Of a DNA stretch of 64,000 bases, positions 51,307 through 59,660 are shown one piece after another (the first letter of the stretch is position 1; every line of letters begins with the position of its first letter). Made by a program: the position numbers and the translations under genes. The stretch comes from an uncultured Verrucomicrobiota bacterium (GTDB lineage Bacteria > Verrucomicrobiota > Kiritimatiellia > CAIQIC01 > Lenti-01). The notes below the pieces were generated by a model, which ran no database searches, was not told where the DNA came from, and saw only the letters and a program-made list of their open reading frames with translations. The DNA lies in assembly GCA_938003985.1 (NCBI GenBank), contig CALKWZ010000048.1, forward strand, positions 31,461 to 95,460. The letters run 5' to 3'.

Positions 51307-53430
51307 ATGAGAATCTGCGACCTCGCCAAAGAACTGATGACCACGGGCAAGGAGCTCCTGGCCCTCCTGCAGGCGCGCGGCTGCTCCGCGCGCAGCACGC
51401 AGGCCAACCTGACGCCGGATCTGGAACAGTACCTGCGCGACGAAATCCGCCGCATCTACTACGGCGGCGCCGCGGCCGCCGCGCCGGCCCCGGCCGCGAC
51501 GGAAGCCGCCCCGGCGGCCGAAGCCGCCGCTCCCGCGGCGGAAGCCGTTCCTGCGCCCACGGCCGAGGCCCCCGCCCCGGAACCGGCCGCGCCCGCCGCC
51601 GAAGCAACCCCCGCCCCGGCCCCCGCGGCCGAGGCCCCCGCCGAGGCCAAGACCGTCGCCATCAAGGGCCACGTCGTCGTCAAGGAATTCGCCGATCTGC
51701 TGGGCATCAAGCCCAACGTCCTGATCGCCAAGCTCATGAAGCAGGGCATCTTCGCGTCCATCGGCATGAAGATCGATTTCAAGGCGGCCGAACCGATCGC
51801 CAAGGAACTCGGCTTCGTGCTCGAGCACGAAAAGAAAGCCCCGCCGCCGCCCCCGCCCGTCAAGGCGGAGCCCAAGCCGGAAGCCCCGGCCGAAGACGCG
51901 AAGGACGACCTCCAGCCGCGGCCGCCGGTCGTCACCTTCATGGGCCACGTCGACCACGGCAAAACGTCGCTGCTCGACTACATCCGCAAGGCGCACGTCG
52001 CCGCGGGCGAAGACGGCGGCATCACGCAGCACATCGGCGCCTACCAGGTCGAACACCAGGGCCGCCTGATCACCTTCCTCGACACCCCCGGCCACGAAGC
52101 CTTCACCGCCATGCGCGCGCGCGGCGCCAACCTCACGGACATCGCCGTGATCGTCATCGCCGCCGACGACGGCATCATGCCGCAGACCAAGGAAGCCATC
52201 CAGCACGCCCAGGCCGCGAAGGTCGCCATGATCATCGCGATCAACAAGAGCGATCTGCGCACGGCCAATCCCGACCGCGTGAAGCGCCAGCTCCAGCAGA
52301 TGGGCCTCGCGCCCGAAGACTGGGGCGGCGATCTGATCTGCTGCCCCGTCAGCGCCACCAAGGGCGACGGCATGGACCACCTGCTCGAGATGATCTTGCT
52401 GCAGGCCGACGTGCTCGAGCTCAAGGCCAACCCCCGCCGCAAGGCGCAGGGCTACGTCATCGAATCGCGCCTCGAAGCCGGCATGGGCCCCACGGCCAAC
52501 GTGCTGGTCACCAACGGCACCCTCCAGCTCAACGACGCCGTCGTCTCGGGCTCCTGCTGGGGCCGCGTGAAGGCCATGATCAACGACCAAGGCAACAAGG
52601 TCCGCACGGCCGGCCCCTCCGCCGCCGTCAAGATCCTCGGCCTGACCAGCGTGCCGGCGCCCGGCAGCGAATTCCACGTCTACAAGAACGACCGCGAAGC
52701 CCGCCAGGTGGCCGAAGAGCGCGCCGCGGCCGAACGCCTGCAGTCGCTCGGTGGCGAGGCGCCCAAGGCGCCCCTGACCCTCGACGAACTGCTCCAGGAA
52801 AAGGCCGGCGGCGACAAGCGCACGCTCAACGTCATCCTCAAGACCGACGTGCTCGGCTCGCTGGAAGCCATCCGCGGCTCCCTCGAGGGCATCAAGAGCG
52901 AGAAGGTCGACCTGGAAATCATCGGCACCGGCGCGGGCAACGTGTCGGTCAACGACGTCCTGCTGGCGTCCGCCTCCAAGGCGGTCATCCTGGGCTTCCA
53001 CGTCGCCAAGGACAACGGCGCCGGCGCCGAAGCCAAGCGCAAGGGCGTCGAAATCCGCCTGTATTCGATCATCTACGAGATGCTCGACGACGTGAAGAAC
53101 CTGTTGACCGGCTTGCTCGAGCCGATCATCAAGGAGCACGTCAACGGCCAGGCCGCGATCCGCCAGATCTTCGACATGGGCAAGCGCGGCAAGGTCGCCG
53201 GCTGCATGTGCCTGAAGGGCAAGGTCACGCTCAAGGGCCGCGCCCGCGTCAAGCGCAAGGACGAGATCCTCTACGAAGGCAAGATCCAGACCCTGCGCCG
53301 CTTCCAGAACGAAGCCGCGTCGGTCAGCGAAGGCCAGGAATGCGGCATCGTCCTCGACCGCTTCTCCAACTTCGCCGAAGGCGACATCATCGAATCCTAC
53401 GAAATCGAAAAGGTCGCGCAGGAACTGTAG
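51307..53430 (+). CDS. infB: Translation initiation factor IF-2
   Basis: 707 residues. The N-terminal IF2_N-type helix (RICDLAKELMTTGKELLALL) is followed by a low-complexity Ala/Pro/Glu linker (about 57-120) and a second IF2_N (VVVKEFADLLGIKPNVLIAKLM). The G domain has GHVDHGKTSLLD, DTPGHEAF and NKSDL. Domains II, III and IV follow to the C-terminus. It places initiator tRNA on the 30S subunit. It starts 2 bases after nusA. Confidence 0.97.
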   Translation: MRICDLAKELMTTGKELLALLQARGCSARSTQANLTPDLEQYLRDEIRRIYYGGAAAAAPAPAATEAAPAAEAAAPAAEAVPAPTAEAPAPEPAAPAAEATPAPAPAAEAPAEAKTVAIKGHVVVKEFADLLGIKPNVLIAKLMKQGIFASIGMKIDFKAAEPIAKELGFVLEHEKKAPPPPPPVKAEPKPEAPAEDAKDDLQPRPPVVTFMGHVDHGKTSLLDYIRKAHVAAGEDGGITQHIGAYQVEHQGRLITFLDTPGHEAFTAMRARGANLTDIAVIVIAADDGIMPQTKEAIQHAQAAKVAMIIAINKSDLRTANPDRVKRQLQQMGLAPEDWGGDLICCPVSATKGDGMDHLLEMILLQADVLELKANPRRKAQGYVIESRLEAGMGPTANVLVTNGTLQLNDAVVSGSCWGRVKAMINDQGNKVRTAGPSAAVKILGLTSVPAPGSEFHVYKNDREARQVAEERAAAERLQSLGGEAPKAPLTLDELLQEKAGGDKRTLNVILKTDVLGSLEAIRGSLEGIKSEKVDLEIIGTGAGNVSVNDVLLASASKAVILGFHVAKDNGAGAEAKRKGVEIRLYSIIYEMLDDVKNLLTGLLEPIIKEHVNGQAAIRQIFDMGKRGKVAGCMCLKGKVTLKGRARVKRKDEILYEGKIQTLRRFQNEAASVSEGQECGIVLDRFSNFAEGDIIESYEIEKVAQEL

Positions 53431-53443
53431 GCCCCCGGCTCCG

Positions 53444-53471
53444 GTCTCTAGTCTCTGGTCCCTGGTCTATC
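53444..53471. repeat. 28-bp tract of four degenerate heptamers (GTCTCTN type)
   Basis: Four consecutive 7-base units of the type GTCTCTA, GTCTCTG lie between infB and rbfA. Tracts of the same size and unit length are at 54684-54711 and 57238-57265, with different sequences. Confidence 0.8.
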
Positions 53472-53486
53472 GACTTATTATCAGCC

Positions 53487-53903
53487 ATGAAAGCCGACCG
53501 CATCACCCGCGTCAACGAACTGATCCGCCGCGAACTGGGCGTGCAGCTCTACCGCCTCGTGAACCGGGCGGATTTCGACGCCGCGGCGGTCACCTTCACC
53601 CACGCGCTCACGTCCGTGGACCTGCGCAGCTGCCGCGTGCTCGTCTCCATCCGCGGCGAACCCGCCGAACAGGAGCGGATGCTCGCCGTCCTCAAGCGGC
53701 ACCGCGTCGAGTTCCAGGAGGCCATCGGCCAGAACGTCGTCCTGCGCTACACCCCGCAGCTCCATTTCGTTCTCGACCATTCCGTCGAGCAGGGCGACCA
53801 CGTCCTCGGGATCCTCAACCGGATGGAAACCTCCGGCGAGATCGCGCCGGACGCCGGCGAAGACGCGCCGGCCGACGAAGACGCCGACGGGCCGCCCGCC
53901 TGA
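53487..53903 (+). CDS. rbfA: Ribosome-binding factor A
   Basis: 138 residues. It has the KH-like RbfA fold, with RITRVNELIRRELGVQLYRLV at the start and TPQLHFVLDHSVEQGDHVLGILN at the end. An acidic, disordered-looking tail (DAGEDAPADEDADG) follows. It helps 16S rRNA maturation of the 30S subunit. It sits in the classic infB-rbfA-truB order. Confidence 0.93.
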   Translation: MKADRITRVNELIRRELGVQLYRLVNRADFDAAAVTFTHALTSVDLRSCRVLVSIRGEPAEQERMLAVLKRHRVEFQEAIGQNVVLRYTPQLHFVLDHSVEQGDHVLGILNRMETSGEIAPDAGEDAPADEDADGPPA

Positions 53904-53910
53904 GCCCCCC

Positions 53911-54639
53911 ATGGCCGCGTCTTCCCTCGCCTCGCTCGGTCCGCTCGACGGCCTCCTGCTCGTCGACAAGCCCTCCGGTCCCACCTCGCACGACGTCGTC
54001 GCCCGGATCCGCCGCCGGTTCCGCATCCCCAAGGTCGGCCACGGCGGCACGCTCGACCCCATGGCCACCGGGCTGCTCGTCATCCTCCTCGGCAAGGGCA
54101 CCAAGATTTCCGACCGCGTCATGGGCCACGACAAGACCTACGAAGGCACCTTCCGCCTCGGCATCGAAACCGATTCGCAGGACGCCGACGGCCAGATCGT
54201 CGCCGAAAAGGATCCCGCCGGGATCGCGGCCGCGCAGGTCGAAGAGCAGTTCAAGCTCCGCCTCGGCGACCAGATGCAGCTGCCGCCGATGGTTTCCGCC
54301 ATCAAGATCCAGGGCGTGCCGCTCTACAAGCTGGCGCGCAAGGGCGAAACCGTCGAACGCCAGCCCCGGTTCATCCACGTCTACCGGTTCGAGCTGCTGG
54401 ATTTCACTCCGCCCGACGTCCGCTTCCGCGTCGAATGCACCAAAGGCACCTACGTGCGGACCTTGGCGCACGACGTCGGCCAGGCGCTGGGCGTCGGCGC
54501 CCATCTCGTCGCGCTGCGCCGCACGCAGATCGGCCGGATCGACGTCGCCCACGCCCACCCCCTCGCCGAACTCCTCGAAGCCCCGGCCCTCGACGGCAAG
54601 GTCATTCCCCTCGCCGCGGCCTTGCCGTTGCTGGCTTGA
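53911..54639 (+). CDS. truB: tRNA pseudouridine(55) synthase
   Basis: 242 residues. The catalytic Asp is in GHGGTLDPMATGLLVILLGKGTK, with DKPSGPTSHDVV before it and ECTKGTYVRTLAHDVG after it. It makes pseudouridine 55 in the T-loop of tRNAs. It ends near the TruB catalytic domain and lacks a long PUA extension. Confidence 0.96.
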   Translation: MAASSLASLGPLDGLLLVDKPSGPTSHDVVARIRRRFRIPKVGHGGTLDPMATGLLVILLGKGTKISDRVMGHDKTYEGTFRLGIETDSQDADGQIVAEKDPAGIAAAQVEEQFKLRLGDQMQLPPMVSAIKIQGVPLYKLARKGETVERQPRFIHVYRFELLDFTPPDVRFRVECTKGTYVRTLAHDVGQALGVGAHLVALRRTQIGRIDVAHAHPLAELLEAPALDGKVIPLAAALPLLA

Positions 54640-54683
54640 GAACCCGTTGGCCATTGGCGGCTGCGGATCGAACTTGATTATTG

Positions 54684-54711
54684 GATATTGGACATTGAAT
54701 ATTGGATATTG
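54684..54711. repeat. 28-bp tract of four degenerate heptamers (GATATTG type)
   Basis: Four 7-base units of the type GATATTG, GACATTG fill most of the truB-ribF spacer. The last unit runs into the ribF ribosome-binding site (GAGG). The tract is AT-rich, unlike its neighbours. Confidence 0.82.
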
Positions 54712-54719
54712 AGGATTCC

Positions 54720-55640
54720 ATGCCCCTCTCCGCCGCCAACGAAGCTCCGCTCGTGCTGGCCATCGGCCAGTTCGACGGCGTGCACCGCGGCCATCAGGCC
54801 GTCTTCCGCACCGCCGTCGCCTCCGCGGCGCGTCTGGGCGGCATCCCGGCCTGCCTCACCTTCCGGCCCCACGTGGCGCAACTGCTGAATCCCGCCGGCG
54901 CGCCCCTGCTGCTGGCCACGCCCGAGCAGAACGAGGCGCTCATCGCCGCCTGCGGCATCCAGCAGATCCACGTCATCCCCTTCACCCGCGAATTCGCCGC
55001 CATGGGCCCGGCCGAATTCCTCTCGCTGCTGAAAATGGAATTTCCGTCCCTCGCCGAAATCGTCGTGGGCGAGAACTTCACGTTCGGCAAGGACCGCGCG
55101 GGAAATCGCGGCACGTTGCCGAGCCTTTCGGCGGCCCTGGGCCTGCGCGCGCATCTCGTCCCCCACGTCGAGCACGGCGGCGCGCCCGTTTCCAGCACGC
55201 GCATCCGCGCCGCCGTGGCCGCCGGCGATCTGCCGCTGGCCAAAACCCTGCTCGGCCGAGCGTTTGCGTTGGCCGGCGCGGTCGTCCGCGGCCGCGCCGT
55301 CGGCCGGTCCCTCGGCTTCCCCACCGCCAACGTCCGCCCCGACCTGCCCATCCGCCCGGCCCCCGGCATCTACGCCGCGCGCCTGGTGCTCCCCGACGGC
55401 GCGCCTCCGGGCGCGGCTTTCGTGCCGGATCCGGCCGATCCCGCGCAGGCCCATTTCGGAAAAGTCGTCGAAATCCACGTGCCCGGCTTCGCCCGCGACC
55501 TCTACGGCCAGCGGGTCGAAATCGCCTTCACCCGGCGCCTGCGCGGCCATATGCATTTTGCGGACGCCGCCGCGGCGGCCGTCCAGATCGGCCGCGACGT
55601 CCAGGCCGCCCTCGCCGCCGACGCCGAGGAAAACCCGTGA
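54720..55640 (+). CDS. ribF: Bifunctional riboflavin kinase/FMN adenylyltransferase
   Basis: 306 residues. The adenylyltransferase half has IGQFDGVHRGHQAVF and VVGENFTFGKDRAGN plus VSSTRIRAAVAAGDL. The kinase half has GRSLGFPTANVRPD and a DLYGQRVEIAFTRRLRG end. The usual GVANIGxRPTF stretch is replaced by an Ala/Pro-rich segment with HFGKVVEIHVPGF. The ATG at 54720 follows GAGG. It makes FMN and FAD, the donor used by ApbE. Its stop overlaps the next start. Confidence 0.92.
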   Translation: MPLSAANEAPLVLAIGQFDGVHRGHQAVFRTAVASAARLGGIPACLTFRPHVAQLLNPAGAPLLLATPEQNEALIAACGIQQIHVIPFTREFAAMGPAEFLSLLKMEFPSLAEIVVGENFTFGKDRAGNRGTLPSLSAALGLRAHLVPHVEHGGAPVSSTRIRAAVAAGDLPLAKTLLGRAFALAGAVVRGRAVGRSLGFPTANVRPDLPIRPAPGIYAARLVLPDGAPPGAAFVPDPADPAQAHFGKVVEIHVPGFARDLYGQRVEIAFTRRLRGHMHFADAAAAAVQIGRDVQAALAADAEENP

Positions 55641-58021
55641 GCAAGCCTGCGCCCGCCACCGAACTCCTCGCGCCCGCGGGCGAAAAAGCCGCGGCCTACG
55701 CGGCGTTCGCGTTCGGCGCCGACGCCGTCTACACCGGCCTGCCGCGCTTCTCCGCGCGCGCCGAAGCCGTCAACCTCGCCCCGCGCGAGCTCGAGGAGAT
55801 CGTCGCCTACGCCCACGCGCTGCCGCGCCCGCGCCGCGTCTACGTCACGCTCAACACGCTGATCCGCGAAGCCGAATTGCCGGATCTGGTCCGCTCCCTC
55901 GCGCTCTGCGCCGCAGCCGGCGCGGACGCGGTCATCGTGCAGGATTTCGGCGTGGCCCGCCTCGCGCGCAAGCATTTCCCCGGCCTGCGCCTGCACGCGT
56001 CCACGCAAATGGCGCTGCACAACCTCGAAGGCGTCCGCGCCGCCGCGCGCCTCGGCTTCCAGCGCGTCACGCTGGCCCGCGAACTGACCCTCGACGAACT
56101 CCGCTCCATCGCGAAACAGGCGCCGGCGGAAATCGAAGCCTTCCTGCACGGCGCGCTGTGCTACTCCTATTCGGGCCTGTGCCTCTACTCCGCCCTGCTG
56201 CGCGACCGCTCCGGCAACCGCGGCGCGTGCGCCTATCCCTGCCGCGACGCCTTCTGCGCCGCGGGCGCGCCCGGCGCCGCGCCCGTCCGCCCCGGCCTCG
56301 TGTTTTCCATGAAGGATCTCGCCGCCGGCGCGTCCATCCACGATCTCGCCCAGGCCGGCGTGGCCTCGCTCAAGATCGAAGGCCGCAAGAAATCCCCGCT
56401 CTACGTCGCCGCGGCCGTGAACTACCACCGCAAGCTCCTCGACCGCATGTTCAAGGCCGGCGAGCAGGAACAATGCGCGCACGACCTGCGCACCATCTTC
56501 TCGCGGCCCTGGACCGGCCTCTACCTGAAATCCAAGGCCAACCGCGACGTCATCGATCCCGACGCCACCGGCCACCGCGGCACGCCCGTCGGCCGCGTGG
56601 AAAACGCCGGCCGCGATTTCATCCAGTTCCGCCCGCGCCTGCCCCTCGAAGTCCACGACGGCCTCCAGGTCGAGCTGCCCGGCGAAACGCGGCCCTTCGG
56701 CTTCGCCGTCGAGGAAATCCTGCTGTCCAACGGCCGGCGCGTTTTCGAGGCGCCGGCCCAAACGCTCCTGCAAGTCCCGTTGCCGCCGGCGGCCCCGCGC
56801 ATCCCCACGGGCACGGACCTGTTCCTCGCCTCCTCGCAGGCCGTCAAGCGGCGCTACCGCTTCGACCTGCCCAATCCGCGCGACCTGCGCCGCCGCTTTC
56901 CGCTCGACGTCGAACTGGCCCTGTCCGCGGACCGCGTCGAAGCCCGCGCGACGGCCCGCGCCGACGGCCACGACCTCGCCGCGGGCGCGACCCTGGCCGG
57001 CCCCTTCGCCGCCGCCAAGAATCCGGATGCCGCGCCCGCCGCGCTCCAAGCCGCGTTTTCCAAGCTCGGCGACACGCCCTTCGAGCTGCGCAAGCTCGCG
57101 CAAAACGGCCCGGCGATCTTCATCCCCGTCTCGCAACTCAACGCCCTGCGCCGCGACCTGACCACCGCGCTGGAGCAGCAGCTCCGCGACGCCCGCGAGC
57201 AACACGTCGAGCAAACCATTTCTTCCCTCTCCCTTCTGAACCCTGAACCCTGTTCCCTGTCCCCTTCCGCAGGAACGTCCCCGTTCCTGCTGAAAACCGA
57301 CCAGCCCTCCGTCGTCCTCGCGGCGTTTCCCGACGGCGAGATTCCGCGCGTCACGGAACTCATCGTCGAACTCGGCCGCGAGAGCGTCGCGCAGATCGAA
57401 GCCGTCCTGGCGCAACTGCCCGAGCGGATCGCGGTGCGGTTCGCCCTGCCGATGATCGCGCGCGCGTGGGACCGCGAGGAGCTGGGGGCCCAGATCCGGC
57501 ATTTCCACGACCGGGGCCACCGCCGCTGGGAAGCCGCGAACCTCTCCGCGCTGGAATTCGTGCCGCGCGCGGACGAGCTCGATTGGTCCGCCGACTGGCC
57601 GCTCTACGTCCTCAATTCCGCGGCCCTCGCCGAACTGCGCGAGCGGGGCGTTTCCCGCTTCACGGTTTCGCCCGAAGACACCGCCGAAAACGCGGCGCGG
57701 CTCGCCGCGCGCCACCCGCTCGCGCTCGTCTGGCCCGTGCACCGCGATCCGCCGCTGTTCATTTCCGAATCCTGCCCGCATGCCGCGCAGCTCGGCCGCT
57801 GCCCCGGCCCGGCCAACTGCGATTTCACCGAGCAGGCGTTCACGTCCAAGGCCGGCGAAGCCGTCCGGACCGTCAACCGCAATTGCCGCTTCTACACCCT
57901 GCTCGACCGGCCCGCCGCGTTGCCCGTGCCGCCCGGCGCGCCGTTCGTGCCGCGCGCGGACTTCCTGTATCGCGCCTGGACGCCCGACGCCCTGCGCCGC
58001 GCCCTCGTGCATCTTCTCTGA
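55637..58021 (+). CDS. Peptidase U32-family protein (RlhA/YdcP-like)
   Basis: 794 residues from a GTG that overlaps the ribF stop (GTGA). The U32 core (about 10-330) has LLAPAGEKAAAYAAFAFGADAVYTG and the signature EAFLHGALCYSYSGLCLYSALLRDRSGNRG, with CAYPCRD providing cluster-type cysteines. A DUF3656-like domain and a further C-terminal U32-like part follow, with cysteines in SCPHAAQLGRCPGPANCDF. Relatives modify rRNA or tRNA (RlhA, TrhP). A heptamer tract is translated within a linker at about residue 535-543. Confidence 0.88.
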   Translation: MSKPAPATELLAPAGEKAAAYAAFAFGADAVYTGLPRFSARAEAVNLAPRELEEIVAYAHALPRPRRVYVTLNTLIREAELPDLVRSLALCAAAGADAVIVQDFGVARLARKHFPGLRLHASTQMALHNLEGVRAAARLGFQRVTLARELTLDELRSIAKQAPAEIEAFLHGALCYSYSGLCLYSALLRDRSGNRGACAYPCRDAFCAAGAPGAAPVRPGLVFSMKDLAAGASIHDLAQAGVASLKIEGRKKSPLYVAAAVNYHRKLLDRMFKAGEQEQCAHDLRTIFSRPWTGLYLKSKANRDVIDPDATGHRGTPVGRVENAGRDFIQFRPRLPLEVHDGLQVELPGETRPFGFAVEEILLSNGRRVFEAPAQTLLQVPLPPAAPRIPTGTDLFLASSQAVKRRYRFDLPNPRDLRRRFPLDVELALSADRVEARATARADGHDLAAGATLAGPFAAAKNPDAAPAALQAAFSKLGDTPFELRKLAQNGPAIFIPVSQLNALRRDLTTALEQQLRDAREQHVEQTISSLSLLNPEPCSLSPSAGTSPFLLKTDQPSVVLAAFPDGEIPRVTELIVELGRESVAQIEAVLAQLPERIAVRFALPMIARAWDREELGAQIRHFHDRGHRRWEAANLSALEFVPRADELDWSADWPLYVLNSAALAELRERGVSRFTVSPEDTAENAARLAARHPLALVWPVHRDPPLFISESCPHAAQLGRCPGPANCDFTEQAFTSKAGEAVRTVNRNCRFYTLLDRPAALPVPPGAPFVPRADFLYRAWTPDALRRALVHLL
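57238..57265. repeat. 28-bp tract of four degenerate heptamers inside the U32 gene (GAACCCT type)
   Basis: Four 7-base units of the type GAACCCT, GTTCCCT are read through as LNPEPCSLSP in the U32 protein. The sequence just before (TTCCCTCTCCCTTCT) looks like further degenerate units. Confidence 0.8.
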
Positions 58022-58087
58022 GTTCCGGCCTTGCCAACCGGCGGGGCCCGCGCCATCATGGGGGCCGTCAAGGAACGAGGTGCCGAC

Positions 58088-58927
58088 ATGATCAAGAACA
58101 TCCTCATCGGCGTCGATGGCTCGCCCGGCAGCGCGGCCGCCCGCGATCTCGCCATCGACTGGGCCCGGCGGCTCGACGCCCGGCTCGAAGCCGTCCACGT
58201 CGTCGATTCCCGGATGCTCGAATTCCCGCTCGTGGCGCCGCAGGCCGGCGTGATCGGCTGGAATCCCGGCGCGGTCAACGGGCTGCAGCAAGCCCTGCGC
58301 CAGCGCGGCGAAACCCTCCTGCGCGACACCGCCGCCGTCGCCGAACAAGCCGGCGTGCCGTTGACGACCTCCCTTGAATTCGGCCATCCCGCGCAAGTCC
58401 TGGCCGACATCCAGTCGCGCACCGAACTCGTCGTCCTCGGCCGCCAGGGCGAGCATTCCAAGACCGCGCCCGATCTCACCGGCTCGACCATGGAGCGCTT
58501 CATCCGGCGGGCCGACCGGCCCTGCCTCGTGGCGCCGGCGGTGGCCCGGCCCGTTTCCAAGATCCTCGTCGGCGTGGACGGTTCGCCCTCCGCGGGCCGC
58601 GCGCTGCGCGAAGCCGTCGACCTGGCCAACGCGTTCCGGATTCCGCTGGTGATCCTGACCGTGGCCGAAAAGGAAAGCGACCTGCCGCGCGCGCAACAGA
58701 TCAACATCGAGGCCCATTGCATCGCGCGCGCCCACGATTGCGCGGCGGCGGCGATTCCCGCCGTCGGCGTGCCCGCGCCGACCGTCATGGAAAAGTGCGC
58801 GGAGACCGGCTGCGACCTGGTCGTGCTGGGTTCCCACGGCCACGGCTGGATCTACGACCGGCTGATCGGCAGCGTGGCCGCCCACGTCGTTTCCCGCGGC
58901 GAGACGCCTGTTCTGCTCGTCCGCTGA
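58088..58927 (+). CDS. Tandem-domain universal stress protein
   Basis: 279 residues made of two UspA domains: ILIGVDGSPGSAAARDLAIDW (1) and ILVGVDGSPSAGRALREAVDL (about 158). The ATP-type motif VVLGSHGHGWIYDRLIGSVAAHVV is in the second and a weaker one (VVLGRQGEHSKT) in the first. The ATG at 58088 follows AGGTG. Such proteins respond to energy or redox stress. Palindrome array C starts about 20 bases after the stop. Confidence 0.92.
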   Translation: MIKNILIGVDGSPGSAAARDLAIDWARRLDARLEAVHVVDSRMLEFPLVAPQAGVIGWNPGAVNGLQQALRQRGETLLRDTAAVAEQAGVPLTTSLEFGHPAQVLADIQSRTELVVLGRQGEHSKTAPDLTGSTMERFIRRADRPCLVAPAVARPVSKILVGVDGSPSAGRALREAVDLANAFRIPLVILTVAEKESDLPRAQQINIEAHCIARAHDCAAAAIPAVGVPAPTVMEKCAETGCDLVVLGSHGHGWIYDRLIGSVAAHVVSRGETPVLLVR

Positions 58928-58945
58928 ACTCCCGGTTCCGCACCG

Positions 58946-59028
58946 TTTTTTACGTGCTACGTAAAACCGCGCGAAAGTTTTTACGTTCCACGTAAAACTC
59001 CGCCAAACTTTTTACGTTCTACGTAAAA
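58946..59028. repeat. Palindrome array C: three copies of TTTTACGT-N3-ACGTAAAA on a 31-bp pitch
   Basis: Centres at 58957, 58988 and 59019 (31 and 31). Central triplets GCT, TCC and TCT. It lies between the convergent usp and tsaC genes and ends 5 bases before the tsaC stop. Confidence 0.95.
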
Positions 59029-59033
59029 CTCCC

Positions 59034-59660
59034 TCAGCTCTGGACGGGGCAGCGGCCGGCGCGCGCGAGCGCGTCGCGGCCGACGGGGCCGGGCCGCAGG
59101 ATTTCGATCGTTCCCGCGGAGATTTTCACGACGGTGCTGGCGGCGCCGACGGCGACGGGGCCCGCGTCGAGCGCCAGCGCGACATGCGGCGCCAGCGCGG
59201 CCCACGCGTCCGCCGCGGTCAGCGCCGGCGGCTGGCCGCTGCGGTTGGCGCTGGTGACCGCCGGCGCCACGTCGCCCAGTTCGCGCAGCCATGCGAGGGC
59301 CACGGGATGGTCCGGCACGCGGAATCCGTCCCAGCCGCCCGCGCCGTTGGGCAGCACCAGCGTGAGCGGGCCCGGCCAGAAGGCCGCGGCGAGGCGTTCG
59401 GCGATTTCATCCACCTGCGCGCCCGCCGCGCGCACGGCGGCGAGGCCGGCGGCGAAAAACGCGATGCGCTTGGCTTCGTCGCGCCCTTTGGCGGCGCAGA
59501 GCTTGGCCAGCGCGGCCGGGGAATCGGCGCGCGCGGCGACGCCGTAGACGGTTTCGGTGGGCACGATCACCAGCTCCCCCGCCCGCAACAGGTCCGCCGC
59601 CCGGCGGATGGCGGCGGGATCGGCCGGCACGCAACCGGCGCGGTCAGCGGGAGACGCCAT
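59034..59660 (-). CDS. tsaC: L-threonylcarbamoyladenylate synthase (TsaC/Sua5/YwlC)
   Basis: 208 residues. The YrdC fold is shown by VIVPTETVYGVAARADSPAALAKLCAAKGRDEAKRI with the substrate-binding Lys/Arg, and by APAVTSANRSGQPP. It makes threonylcarbamoyl-AMP for t6A modification of tRNAs reading ANN codons. The start overlaps the stop of the upstream gene by 17 bases. The Sua5 C-terminal domain is absent. Confidence 0.93.
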   Translation of the reverse strand: MASPADRAGCVPADPAAIRRAADLLRAGELVIVPTETVYGVAARADSPAALAKLCAAKGRDEAKRIAFFAAGLAAVRAAGAQVDEIAERLAAAFWPGPLTLVLPNGAGGWDGFRVPDHPVALAWLRELGDVAPAVTSANRSGQPPALTAADAWAALAPHVALALDAGPVAVGAASTVVKISAGTIEILRPGPVGRDALARAGRCPVQS

